From Lawsonibacter sp. (GTDB taxonomy: Bacteria > Bacillota > Clostridia > Oscillospirales > Oscillospiraceae): a stretch of 8,961 nt of DNA. Shown here one piece after another: positions 1 to 5,281 of this stretch (its first letter is position 1; each line of letters opens with the position of its first letter). The translations under genes were made by a program, and so were the position numbers. The DNA lies in contig JAAWCR010000123.1 in the NCBI GenBank assembly GCA_022793355.1, positions 1 to 8,961 of the forward strand, given 5' to 3'. Below the pieces are notes generated by a model, which had not been told where the DNA came from, did no database searches, and was given only the letters and a program-made list of their open reading frames with translations.

Positions 1-154
1 AAACTAACAATACGCCCACACTAAATACGATAATCACTTTTTTTACCTTTTTATCGCCTTTAACAACCGTATCTATTCTATCAGCAAATAAAGCACACAC
101 GATAGCTGCTATCATTAACGGCACAGAAATTAACAACACAAGAATTTTTACCAT
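1..154 (-). CDS. Small membrane protein, unknown function (3' end outside the window)
   Basis: The reading frame starts at an ATG at 154 and runs open to the window edge, giving at least 51 residues. I do not recognise the family. Residues about 2-24 form a hydrophobic segment (start MVKILVLLISVPLMIAAIV), followed by a short charged loop with an Asp-Arg pair and a Lys-rich stretch (about 25-39). A second hydrophobic segment begins near residue 40, so it is probably an inner-membrane protein with at least two spanning helices. A GGGGGAAAG ribosome site lies just before the ATG, and a good promoter (TTGACG-17-TATAAT) lies upstream on the same strand; both support real expression. Codons are AT-rich (GTA, ATT, TTA, AAA), unlike the GC-rich genes from scpA onward, which suggests a different origin. 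Function cannot be deduced from the visible part. Confidence 0.7.
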   Translation of the reverse strand, partial: MVKILVLLISVPLMIAAIVCALFADRIDTVVKGDKKVKKVIIVFSVGVLLV

Positions 155-190
155 GCTTTCCCCCAAAAAAACTTCCGTTTTGTTGAATTG

Positions 191-219
191 ATTATATCAT
201 ACAGGTATTACCGCGTCAA
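191..219 (-). promoter_or_regulatory. Sigma-A promoter of the small membrane protein
   Basis: On the minus strand, TTGACG (214-219) is followed by 17 nt and then TATAAT (191-196). A TG dinucleotide one base before the -10 makes it an extended -10 as well. It points at the ATG at 154, leaving a leader of roughly 30 nt that includes the ribosome site. The match is strong and the spacing ideal. Confidence 0.75.
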
Positions 220-292
220 CTTGGTTTTGTAGAAGCTGCCAAAGTGATACCTCGGCAACACATTTCTTAAAAGGGACTTTGAAAACCTCCTG

Positions 293-321
293 TTGATTTT
301 CACCGGGAGGTGTGGCATAAT
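293..321 (+). promoter_or_regulatory. Possible plus-strand promoter of a small RNA
   Basis: TTGATT (293-298), a 17-nt spacer and CATAAT (316-321), with TGG immediately before the -10 (extended -10). The predicted start near 328 falls at the first base of a perfect small hairpin, and a terminator-like structure ends at about 399. No convincing protein frame follows, so any product would be a short RNA. The match is moderate; chance occurrence in AT-rich DNA is possible. Confidence 0.4.
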
Positions 322-327
322 AGATTT

Positions 328-399
328 ACTAGACCTTCTAGTGTTGGTTTGTAAGAGTTTCGGTCTTGCTGTCGTGGGCGTGCCGGAACTCTTATTTTT
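328..399 (+). ncRNA. Candidate small RNA of about 72 nt
   Basis: This is inferred from structure alone. A promoter-like sequence at 293-321 predicts a start near 328. The first bases form a perfect 6-bp hairpin (ACTAGA, loop CCT, TCTAGT; 328-342). A 9-nt single-stranded stretch follows, then a 12-bp stem (352-363 with 383-394, one G-U pair) with a 19-nt loop and five T at 395-399, which looks like an intrinsic terminator. The RNA would converge on the ribbon-helix-helix gene and overlap the last 8 nt of its coding region. It matches no RNA family I recognise. It might instead be no transcript at all, with the inverted repeat acting only as the 3' end of the neighbouring gene. Confidence 0.33.
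352..399 (+). terminator. Intrinsic terminator-like hairpin
   Basis: TAAGAGTTTCGG (352-363) pairs with CCGGAACTCTTA (383-394) through 12 bp with a single T-G wobble; the loop is 19 nt. On the plus strand it is followed directly by TTTTT (395-399). On the minus strand the stem starts with the stop codon of the ribbon-helix-helix gene but is followed by CAAACC, without a T-run. It therefore fits a plus-strand terminator better, although it may also protect or end the minus-strand transcript. Confidence 0.5.
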
Positions 400-544
400 C
401 GGCCAGATGCTCCAGAATAATCATACGAATCAATGCGCTGACGTTGGTTCCTTTCTGCTCAGCCTCCTGCTTCAACGCGTCTAACTGCTGTGCTGAGAGG
501 AACGTACTGACTCGCTCTGTGTAGGCCTTTGGTTTTGGGGACAA
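392..544 (-). CDS. Ribbon-helix-helix (CopG/Arc-like) DNA-binding protein, 50 aa
   Basis: A TTG at 544 follows a perfect AGGAGG (553-558) by 8 nt, and the frame ends at TAA (392-394), giving 50 residues. The layout is the classic ribbon-helix-helix fold: a basic N-terminus (SPKPKAYTER), a short beta strand about residues 11-16 (RVSTFL), helix A about 18-30 (AQQLDALKQEAEQ), a turn with Gly32-Thr33-Asn34, then helix B about 35-47 (VSALIRMIILEHL). Family members dimerise through the strand and insert it into the DNA major groove; many are autorepressors, antitoxins or plasmid copy-control proteins. Here it stands alone, with no visible toxin or replication gene. A near-consensus promoter and a tandem 11-bp repeat at the -10 suggest autoregulation. 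It is short and TTG-started, so automatic gene calling could easily miss it. The family is fairly secure; the target is unknown. Confidence 0.8.
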   Translation of the reverse strand: MSPKPKAYTERVSTFLSAQQLDALKQEAEQKGTNVSALIRMIILEHLAEK

Positions 545-557
545 GAGATTCACCTCC

Positions 558-575
558 TAAGTACAGTATAAGTAC
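558..575 (-). repeat. Tandem 11-bp direct repeat, candidate operator
   Basis: TAAGTAC occurs at 558-564 and again at 569-575 (plus-strand reading), exactly one helical turn apart. The copies flank and partly overlap the -10 box (565-570) of the ribbon-helix-helix gene, and the first touches its ribosome site. Ribbon-helix-helix dimers of known type bind cooperatively to half-sites about one turn apart, so this is a plausible autoregulatory operator. Binding itself is inference. Confidence 0.5.
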
Positions 576-593
576 GTTTCATGTGCTTGTCAA
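565..593 (-). promoter_or_regulatory. Sigma-A promoter of the ribbon-helix-helix gene
   Basis: On the minus strand, a perfect TTGACA (588-593), a 17-nt spacer and TATACT (565-570). It drives leftward, with a predicted start around 558, which would leave a very short leader (about 14 nt) before the TTG start. It lies back to back with the scpA promoter; the two -35 boxes are 18 nt apart. Confidence 0.75.
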
Positions 594-611
594 GACTTGT
601 TTGAAATTTGC

Positions 612-640
612 TTGTCTTTTGCTCCATAAACTGGTATAAT
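612..640 (+). promoter_or_regulatory. Promoter of the scpA-led operon
   Basis: TTGTCT (612-617), a 17-nt spacer and a perfect TATAAT (635-640) with an upstream TGG (632-634), so an extended -10. The expected start near 647 lies only a few bases before the ATG at 651, which would be almost leaderless. It leaves room for the GGAGGTG ribosome site before the TTG at 678, which helps decide the scpA start. Confidence 0.75.
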
Positions 641-677
641 AAATAAAAAGATGAACCTAAAATGGGGAGGTGGGTCC

Positions 678-1472
678 TTGGAGGCGCCCATTTACCACCT
701 GGAAGGGGTGGTGAAAGCAAAAGAAGAGAATATGGGGGACTTTGTAGGGCCGCTGGACCTGATTCTGCATCTGTTGAGCAAAAACAAGATGGAGATTAAA
801 GACATTCAGCTTGCGCTCATTCTGGACCAGTACATGGCGTGGATGAACCAGCGGCGGGAGCTGGACCTGGAGGTAGCCAGCGATTTTGTGACTATGGCTT
901 CCCACTTGGTCTACATCAAGACCCGCATGTTGCTGTCCATCAACGATGAGGAAGCTATGAGTGAGATGGAACAGCTTATCGCCACTCTGGAGGCCCACCA
1001 GCGCAACGAAAACTATCTGAAAATCAAAGCGGTGCTGCCTGCCTTGGACAGCCGCTTTCAGATTGCCCGGGACTACTTGAGTAAGGTACCCGAGGCCATC
1101 CAGCCCGACAAGGTTTACCGCTATGTCCACGACAAAGAGGACCTGCTCAAAGCCATGACCAACCTGCTGGGCCGTCTGGACAACAAGCTCCCTCCGCCTG
1201 TATCCGCGTTTCAGGGGATCGTGGGGCGGGAGCCCTACCCTGTGGCTGACAAGGCGGGAGAGATTGTCAAGCGGCTGATAACCTTCGGCGTCACCCGGTT
1301 CCGGGCCCTGTTCCAGGGTAGCCGCAGCCGGTCGGAGGTGGTAGCTACCTTCCTGGCAGTGCTGGAGCTATGCAAAGCCCGTCGGCTGCATCTGGCTGGC
1401 ACGGAATCCGACTGCACGGTCACCTGTACCCAGGAGGAGGGGGCAGTGGAGTTTACATCAGAGAATTATTAG
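678..1472 (+). CDS. scpA: Segregation and condensation protein A (ScpA, kleisin)
   Basis: Kleisin subunit of the bacterial SMC-ScpAB condensin, which compacts and helps separate chromosomes at the nucleoid. With the TTG start the protein is 264 residues, close to the family size. The hallmark DFVGPLDLILHLL lies at about 21-33, followed by the helical N-terminal domain that binds the SMC neck, including the segment HLVYIKTRMLL. The C-terminal winged helix (about 220-245, VVATFLAVLELCKARRLHL) binds the SMC head. I chose TTG at 678 because GGAGGTG (666-672) sits just before it. The in-frame ATG at 651 lies almost at the predicted transcript start and has no ribosome site. About ten extra residues (GVVKAKEENMG) separate the first strand from the GPLDL motif compared with B. 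subtilis-type proteins. First gene of the operon; scpB follows after 95 nt. Confidence 0.95.
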   Translation: MEAPIYHLEGVVKAKEENMGDFVGPLDLILHLLSKNKMEIKDIQLALILDQYMAWMNQRRELDLEVASDFVTMASHLVYIKTRMLLSINDEEAMSEMEQLIATLEAHQRNENYLKIKAVLPALDSRFQIARDYLSKVPEAIQPDKVYRYVHDKEDLLKAMTNLLGRLDNKLPPPVSAFQGIVGREPYPVADKAGEIVKRLITFGVTRFRALFQGSRSRSEVVATFLAVLELCKARRLHLAGTESDCTVTCTQEEGAVEFTSENY

Positions 1473-1478
1473 ATTTGG

Positions 1479-1494
1479 GGCGGCCGTAGCCGCC
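1479..1494 (+). other. Small GC hairpin between scpA and scpB
   Basis: GGCGGC (1479-1484), loop CGTA, GCCGCC (1489-1494): a perfect 6-bp stem starting 7 nt after the scpA stop. No T-run follows, so it is not an intrinsic terminator. It may stabilise the mRNA 3' end or simply be chance in GC-rich DNA. The rest of the 95-nt gap holds a second, weaker hairpin (about 1513-1532) and the scpB ribosome site. Confidence 0.35.
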
Positions 1495-1567
1495 TGACGC
1501 TGCAACATATCGGCGGGTGCGTGGTATGCGCCCACATGTGAAATGAACCGGAGAGGAGGCGCCCCCA

Positions 1568-2182
1568 ATGGAAATCAAGGAGTTGGAATCCGCCCTGGAG
1601 GGGGTGCTGTTCGCCGCCGGGGAGCCGGTGGCGGTGGAACGGCTGTGTCTGGGCCTTGAGGTGGACAGGCCCACTTTGGATGCCGTGGCACAGCAGCTGA
1701 TGGACAAATACAGCTACGACCGCCGCGGCATCCGGCTGCTGAAGCTGGACACCAGCTATCAGCTGTGCTCCGCCCCGGAATTTGCCCCCTGCATTCGCAA
1801 GACCCTGGAGGGCCGCAAGCCTGCGCGGCTGTCTCAGCCTGCGCTGGAGGTACTGTCTATCATCGCCTACTACCAGCCGGTCACCCGAGCCTATGTGGAC
1901 CAGGTGCGGGGGGTAGACAGCTCCTACACCATGGGCCTGCTGGTGGAGCGAGAGCTGATTGAGGAGGCGGGCCGCCTGGCTGTTCCAGGCCGTCCCATGC
2001 AGTTCAAAACGACCAAAAATTTTCTGCGTTCCTTTGGCCTGTCCAGCCTGGAGGAGTTGCCTGAGCTGCCCAACCAGTCTCAGGAGGGCGGCCAGCTGAC
2101 CCTGGAGCTGGAGGCCAACCTGGCCCGGCTGCGGGAGGCCAAAACAGCGGAGGTGCCGGAGCTACCGGCGAAAGAACCATGA
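1568..2182 (+). CDS. scpB: Segregation and condensation protein B (ScpB)
   Basis: Partner of ScpA; a ScpB dimer clamps the central part of ScpA and regulates the SMC ATPase ring. The protein has 204 residues, normal for the family, and two winged-helix domains. The first (about 1-80) begins with the typical LESALEGVLFAAGEPV. The second (about 85-165) contains LSQPALEVLSIIAYYQPVTR and the closing PGRPMQFKTTKNFLRSFGL motif. The C-terminal tail (about 170-204) is acidic and Leu/Glu-rich, probably flexible. The ATG follows the ribosome site GAGAGGAGG by a normal distance. Its stop overlaps the ATG of the next gene by 4 nt (ATGA), so translation is probably coupled. Confidence 0.96.
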   Translation: MEIKELESALEGVLFAAGEPVAVERLCLGLEVDRPTLDAVAQQLMDKYSYDRRGIRLLKLDTSYQLCSAPEFAPCIRKTLEGRKPARLSQPALEVLSIIAYYQPVTRAYVDQVRGVDSSYTMGLLVERELIEEAGRLAVPGRPMQFKTTKNFLRSFGLSSLEELPELPNQSQEGGQLTLELEANLARLREAKTAEVPELPAKEP

Positions 2183-2826
2183 AGGCCGTCCATATCTTGG
2201 CCGTGGTGGTCCTGGTCTTGCTTCTCATGGGGCAGATCCGGGTGGGCGGTCGGGCGGAGTTTAATGCGGAGGGCTTTTTCTTGTGGATTCGGCTGGGCCG
2301 CTTTCGAATCAAGCTGCTTCCCGCCAAACCGAAAGGGGAGGAGAAGCCCCCAAAACCCAGGAAGCCAAAGAAAGAGAAGCGGAAAAAACCCAAAGAGGAG
2401 AAGCCGTCTGTCCCGTTTCCGGAGAAAATCGGCGGTGCGCTGGAGTATGCCCAAGCTCTGCTTCCTGTGGCCCTGGAGGCGGCAGGGGGAATGTGGCGCG
2501 GTTTGCGGGTGGATACCCTGCGTCTGGAGCTGACCGCAGGAGCGGCCGACCCGGCGGACGCAGCAAACCTTTACGGGCAGGCCAACGCCGCGCTGGGTGC
2601 GCTTTGGTATCCGCTGATCCGCATGTTTCATGTAAAGGACGGCGCAGCTCAGGTGAAGCTAGACTTTAACGCCCCAGGTATGACGGTGTATGGCACGGCG
2701 GCGTTGTCCATTAAGATTGGTACAGTGATGTGGATTGGTCTGCGTGTGGGATGCAAAGCGCTGTTTGGCATACTTGCCGCAAGGAAGCGGCTGAAAATAA
2801 AACGACGGCAGAGAAAGGCGGTATGA
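2179..2826 (+). CDS. DUF2953 protein, YtfI-like, membrane-anchored
   Basis: 215 residues resembling the DUF2953 family (B. subtilis YtfI). In B. subtilis and many spore-formers the gene lies directly before ytfJ, as here. An N-terminal hydrophobic helix (about 4-18, AVHILAVVVLVLLLMG) is followed by a beta-rich stretch (about 20-48). A strongly basic, Pro/Lys/Glu-rich linker (about 50-76) comes next, then a C-terminal part with the recognisable segment LYGQANAALGALWYPL, a beta hairpin and a basic tail (KRLKIKRRQRK). The basic linker is longer and more repetitive than I would expect and may bind DNA, RNA or anionic lipid, but that is speculation. The biochemical role is unknown; a link to sporulation rests on the neighbour. 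Overlaps scpB by 4 nt and leaves 3 nt to the next gene. Confidence 0.75.
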   Translation: MKAVHILAVVVLVLLLMGQIRVGGRAEFNAEGFFLWIRLGRFRIKLLPAKPKGEEKPPKPRKPKKEKRKKPKEEKPSVPFPEKIGGALEYAQALLPVALEAAGGMWRGLRVDTLRLELTAGAADPADAANLYGQANAALGALWYPLIRMFHVKDGAAQVKLDFNAPGMTVYGTAALSIKIGTVMWIGLRVGCKALFGILAARKRLKIKRRQRKAV

Positions 2827-2829
2827 CCT

Positions 2830-3255
2830 GTGGAGCAGGAAAAAAAGAATTCTCTCGGTGAACTGATGAAGATTACCATGGAACACATCAAGACCATGGC
2901 GGACGCTAATACCATCATCGGCACGCCCATTCAGGCGGAGGGGGTCACCCTCATTCCCGTGTCCCGCGTGTCCTTTGGCATGGGAGGGGGCGGCACGGAA
3001 TTCACCACCAAGCAGCACCCCAACCAGGGCTTCGGGGGCGGCAGCGCCGCCAGCGCCAAGCTGGAACCGGTGGCCTTTCTGGTGGTTCGGGAGGACGGCA
3101 GCGTGAAGCTGCTCCCCGTGGCGCCTCCTGCGGCGACCACGGTGGACCGGGTTATTGAGACAGTACCTGAAGTGGTGGACAAAATCACCGGCTTTATTGA
3201 AAGCCAGCAGCAAAAGAAGGCACAGAAGGAGGCAGAAGGGGATTTTGTGGAGTGA
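2830..3255 (+). CDS. ytfJ: Sporulation protein YtfJ/GerW family
   Basis: 141 residues, close to B. subtilis YtfJ. The protein is made in the forespore there, and the Streptomyces homologue GerW affects spore germination; the molecular function is not established. Visible family features: an amphipathic N-terminus (SLGELMKITMEHIKTMADAN), the conserved TIIGTPI with the following VTLIPVSRVSFGMGGGG (about 28-57), then the Gly-rich GFGGGSAASAKLEPVAFLVV (about 67-86). The C-terminal part (about 103-135) is a helix with a Gln/Lys/Glu-rich end. The start is GTG at 2830, three bases after the DUF2953 stop, with only a weak ribosome site (AAAGGCGG), so translation may depend on coupling. A candidate forespore-type promoter inside the preceding gene is described under findings. 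Confidence 0.88.
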   Translation: MEQEKKNSLGELMKITMEHIKTMADANTIIGTPIQAEGVTLIPVSRVSFGMGGGGTEFTTKQHPNQGFGGGSAASAKLEPVAFLVVREDGSVKLLPVAPPAATTVDRVIETVPEVVDKITGFIESQQQKKAQKEAEGDFVE

Positions 3256-3347
3256 CGGGGACAGCGTGATAAAAACATAAAATTTCCTGGAAAGAACGGT
3301 AAAAAGCCGCTCCATACTAACACCATCTACTGAAAAGAAGGTGGCAA

Positions 3348-4463
3348 GTGTTGAAGCGACTTTTTTCCATAACCCTGGCTGGCGTGCTGTTTGGGTGCTG
3401 CCTGCCCGCTGTTGAGGCGGAGGGGGCCGCCCCGCCCCAAATTTCCGCCGCCAGCGCCGTATTGGTAGATGCGGACACCGGGCGGGTACTGTATGAGAAG
3501 GACAGTCATGTCCGTCGGCGCATCGCCAGCACCACAAAGCTGATGACCGCCCTGGTGGCCCTGGAATCGGGCCACGGACTGGACGAGGTGGTCACCATCG
3601 CCCCGGAGTGGGCGGGAGTGGAGGGTTCCTCCATCTATCTGCACCCGGGGGAGGAGATCACACTGGAGGCCCTGCTTTATGGGCTGCTTCTGCGCTCAGG
3701 CAACGATGCCGCTCTGGCCGTTGCCGGTCACTGCGGGGGAACGGTGGAGAAGTTTGTCTCTCAAATGAACAGGAAAGCGCGGGAGCTGGGGATGAAGGAT
3801 ACCGCCTTTGCCAACCCCAACGGTCTGGATGCCGAGGGACATTACTCCAGCGCTCACGATATGGCCCTGCTGGCCAGGGCCTGTCTGGAACATGAGGAGC
3901 TGGCCAAAATTGTATCCACCAAGTCTGTTACCTTGGGCACCCGCACATTTACAAACCACAATAAGCTGCTGTGGCGCTATGAGGGCTGCGTCGGCTTGAA
4001 AACCGGCTACACCGAAAAGGCGGGCCGTACACTGGTCAGCGCCGTCCGACGGGAAGACATGACACTGATTTGCGTCACCCTCAACGCCCCTAGCGACTGG
4101 GCGGACCATGCCGCGCTTTTTGACTGGGGGTTTCACAATTACGAGACCCGGCAGCTGTCTTTGGCGGGGGAGCCGGCTGGCCAGCTCACGATATCCGGAG
4201 GACTTTTACCGGTCTGTCCCATTCAGGCGGCGGAAGAACGTACCGCGGCCCTCGCCCCTGGGGAGCAAGTGAGATCCGGCTGTGAGCTGACAGAAACCCG
4301 GCTCACCGCACCGGTTTCTGCGGGAACTCAGGTGGGAGAACTTGTATATTATGTAAATGCAGAAGAGCTGGCCCGGGTTCCGCTGGTCACCAGCCGGGAT
4401 ATTTTGGACAATTCCGCGCCGGAGGGAGGCTTTCACCTGTGGAGGAGCGCATACAAAAATTGA
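3348..4463 (+). CDS. dacF: D-alanyl-D-alanine carboxypeptidase, DacF/PBP5-type (S11 family)
   Basis: Removes the terminal D-Ala from peptidoglycan pentapeptides and so limits cross-linking; acts outside the membrane. The 371-residue protein has a signal peptide (about 1-24, hydrophobic LFSITLAGVLFGC, probable cleavage after Val-Glu-Ala). All three penicillin-binding motifs are present: SxxK as Ser61-Thr-Thr-Lys64 (active Ser61), SGN at 117-119 and KTG at 218-220. A PBP5 C-terminal beta domain spans about 275-350. The C-terminus ends soon after that domain (HLWRSAYKN) without an obvious amphipathic anchor helix, so membrane attachment is uncertain. The GTG start at 3348 follows GAAGGTGG by a few bases. 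A 92-nt gap precedes it; no clear promoter is visible there. Its 3' end overlaps the next gene by 25 nt in another frame. The dacF name follows the neighbourhood of sporulation genes; dacB or a vegetative homologue cannot be excluded. Confidence 0.9.
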   Translation: MLKRLFSITLAGVLFGCCLPAVEAEGAAPPQISAASAVLVDADTGRVLYEKDSHVRRRIASTTKLMTALVALESGHGLDEVVTIAPEWAGVEGSSIYLHPGEEITLEALLYGLLLRSGNDAALAVAGHCGGTVEKFVSQMNRKARELGMKDTAFANPNGLDAEGHYSSAHDMALLARACLEHEELAKIVSTKSVTLGTRTFTNHNKLLWRYEGCVGLKTGYTEKAGRTLVSAVRREDMTLICVTLNAPSDWADHAALFDWGFHNYETRQLSLAGEPAGQLTISGGLLPVCPIQAAEERTAALAPGEQVRSGCELTETRLTAPVSAGTQVGELVYYVNAEELARVPLVTSRDILDNSAPEGGFHLWRSAYKN

Positions 4464-5161
4464 TTTCTGCCTGCGGTTTGGCCTCACGCCGGACCGCAGA
4501 GGAGTGGATTACAGCTGGCCGTGTGACGGTAAACGGGGAGAAGGCCCACCTGGGGGATCGGGCGGACCTGGACCGGGATCGGATTCTGGTGGACGGAAGG
4601 CCTCTGGAGCCCGGCGGCGGCCGGACCTACTTGATGCTGAACAAGCCCCGGGGCTGCGTTGCCACCCTGTCGGACGAGAAGGGGCGCCGGACGGTGAGCG
4701 ATCTAGTAAAGAGATGCGGCGTCCGCGTGTGGCCGGTGGGCCGGCTGGACCTGGATTCGGAGGGGCTACTGATTCTCACCGACGACGGCGATCTGACGCA
4801 CCGGCTGCTCCACCCCAGCCATGAGGTGGAAAAGGAGTATCTGGTTTGGGTGACAGGCAACCTGAACAAGGCGTTGCCCATCCTGTCCGGTCCTATGGAG
4901 TTGGATGGAGAAGCCCTTTCGCCCGCCCGGGTGCGGCGCGGTCGGGACAGCGGCAGCGTGCATCAGCTTTCCATAACCATTCATCAGGGCAAGAACCGGC
5001 AGGTGCGGCGGATGTGCGCCCAGGCTGGTCTGGAGGTGCTGCGGCTCAAGCGGATTCGGGAGGGAACGCTGTTTTTGGACCGTTCTCTGAAGCCGGGAGG
5101 GTGGCGGTCTCTCACGGCGGAGGAGCTGTTGGCCCTAACAGGGTCTCCGGGCGGTGGATGA
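4439..5161 (+). CDS. rluB: 23S rRNA pseudouridine synthase, RluB/RsuA family
   Basis: 240 residues. It isomerises a specific uridine in rRNA (in characterised RluB, one in helix 80 of 23S rRNA) to pseudouridine. An N-terminal S4 RNA-binding domain (about 1-58, RIQKLISACGLASRRTAEEW) precedes the catalytic domain. That domain begins LMLNKPRGCVAT and carries the catalytic motif GRLDLDSEGLLILT with nucleophile Asp104. The later motif GKNRQVRRMCAQAGLEVLRL is characteristic of the RsuA/RluB/E/F group. The start is GTG at 4439, preceded by GGAGGGAGG (about 4421-4429). It lies inside the end of dacF, so the genes overlap by 25 nt. The nearest member cannot be fixed without comparison; RluB is the usual one in this neighbourhood (scpAB, dacF). 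Confidence 0.92.
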   Translation: MEERIQKLISACGLASRRTAEEWITAGRVTVNGEKAHLGDRADLDRDRILVDGRPLEPGGGRTYLMLNKPRGCVATLSDEKGRRTVSDLVKRCGVRVWPVGRLDLDSEGLLILTDDGDLTHRLLHPSHEVEKEYLVWVTGNLNKALPILSGPMELDGEALSPARVRRGRDSGSVHQLSITIHQGKNRQVRRMCAQAGLEVLRLKRIREGTLFLDRSLKPGGWRSLTAEELLALTGSPGGG

Positions 5162-5203
5162 CACACCTTTCAGCGAAAGAGACGAATATCCTGGAAAAAG
5201 TTC

Positions 5204-5232
5204 TTGCATTTTCCGCTAAAATCAGGTATAAT
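5204..5232 (+). promoter_or_regulatory. Promoter of the rpiR-cmk-ispH unit
   Basis: TTGCAT (5204-5209), a 17-nt spacer and a perfect TATAAT (5227-5232). The predicted start near 5239 leaves an untranslated leader of about 75-80 nt that contains a long GC-rich hairpin. It lies in the 134-nt gap after rluB, the first gap downstream of dacF large enough for a new transcription unit. Confidence 0.7.
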
Positions 5233-5253
5233 AGATAAGATAGAGCGAAGAAA

Positions 5254-5281
5254 GTATCCCCGCCCTGTTGGGCGGGGATAT
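5254..5281 (+). promoter_or_regulatory. Long hairpin in the 5' leader of the rpiR unit
   Basis: ATCCCCGCCC (5256-5265), loop TGTT, GGGCGGGGAT (5270-5279): a perfect 10-bp stem, extendable to 12 bp with T-A and a G-T pair. Between the predicted transcript start and the ribosome site, with TATATAGG rather than a T-run after it, so not a good plus-strand terminator. It may end read-through from rluB poorly, protect the 5' end of the mRNA, or act in attenuation by an unidentified factor. On the minus strand it is followed by ACTTTCTTC, also not a clean T-run. Confidence 0.6.

Noticed and set aside
208..318. 36-codon minus-strand ATG frame between the two small genes
   Set aside because: No ribosome site precedes the ATG (AAATCTATT), it has no recognisable domain, and it overlaps promoter elements of both strands.
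293..484. 63-residue plus-strand frame with a TTG start across the left segment
   Set aside because: Its TTG coincides with the -35 of the candidate small RNA promoter, it has no suitable ribosome site, and half of it lies antisense to the better-supported ribbon-helix-helix gene.
3268..3319. Promoter-like pieces before dacF (GATAAA, CATACTAA)
   Set aside because: No partner -35 at acceptable spacing for sigma-A, sigma-E or sigma-F/G; matches are not better than chance in this AT-rich 92-nt gap.
3348..3401. Lipoprotein signal in the DacF start (LFGC)
   Set aside because: Phe before Gly-Cys fits the lipobox poorly and a typical Ala-type cleavage site (Val-Glu-Ala) follows, so an ordinary signal peptide is more likely.
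2659..3537. 292-residue minus-strand frame opposite ytfJ and dacF
   Set aside because: It is antisense to two well-supported genes, is rich in His, Pro and Arg as expected from a shadow of GC-rich codons, and has no family motif.
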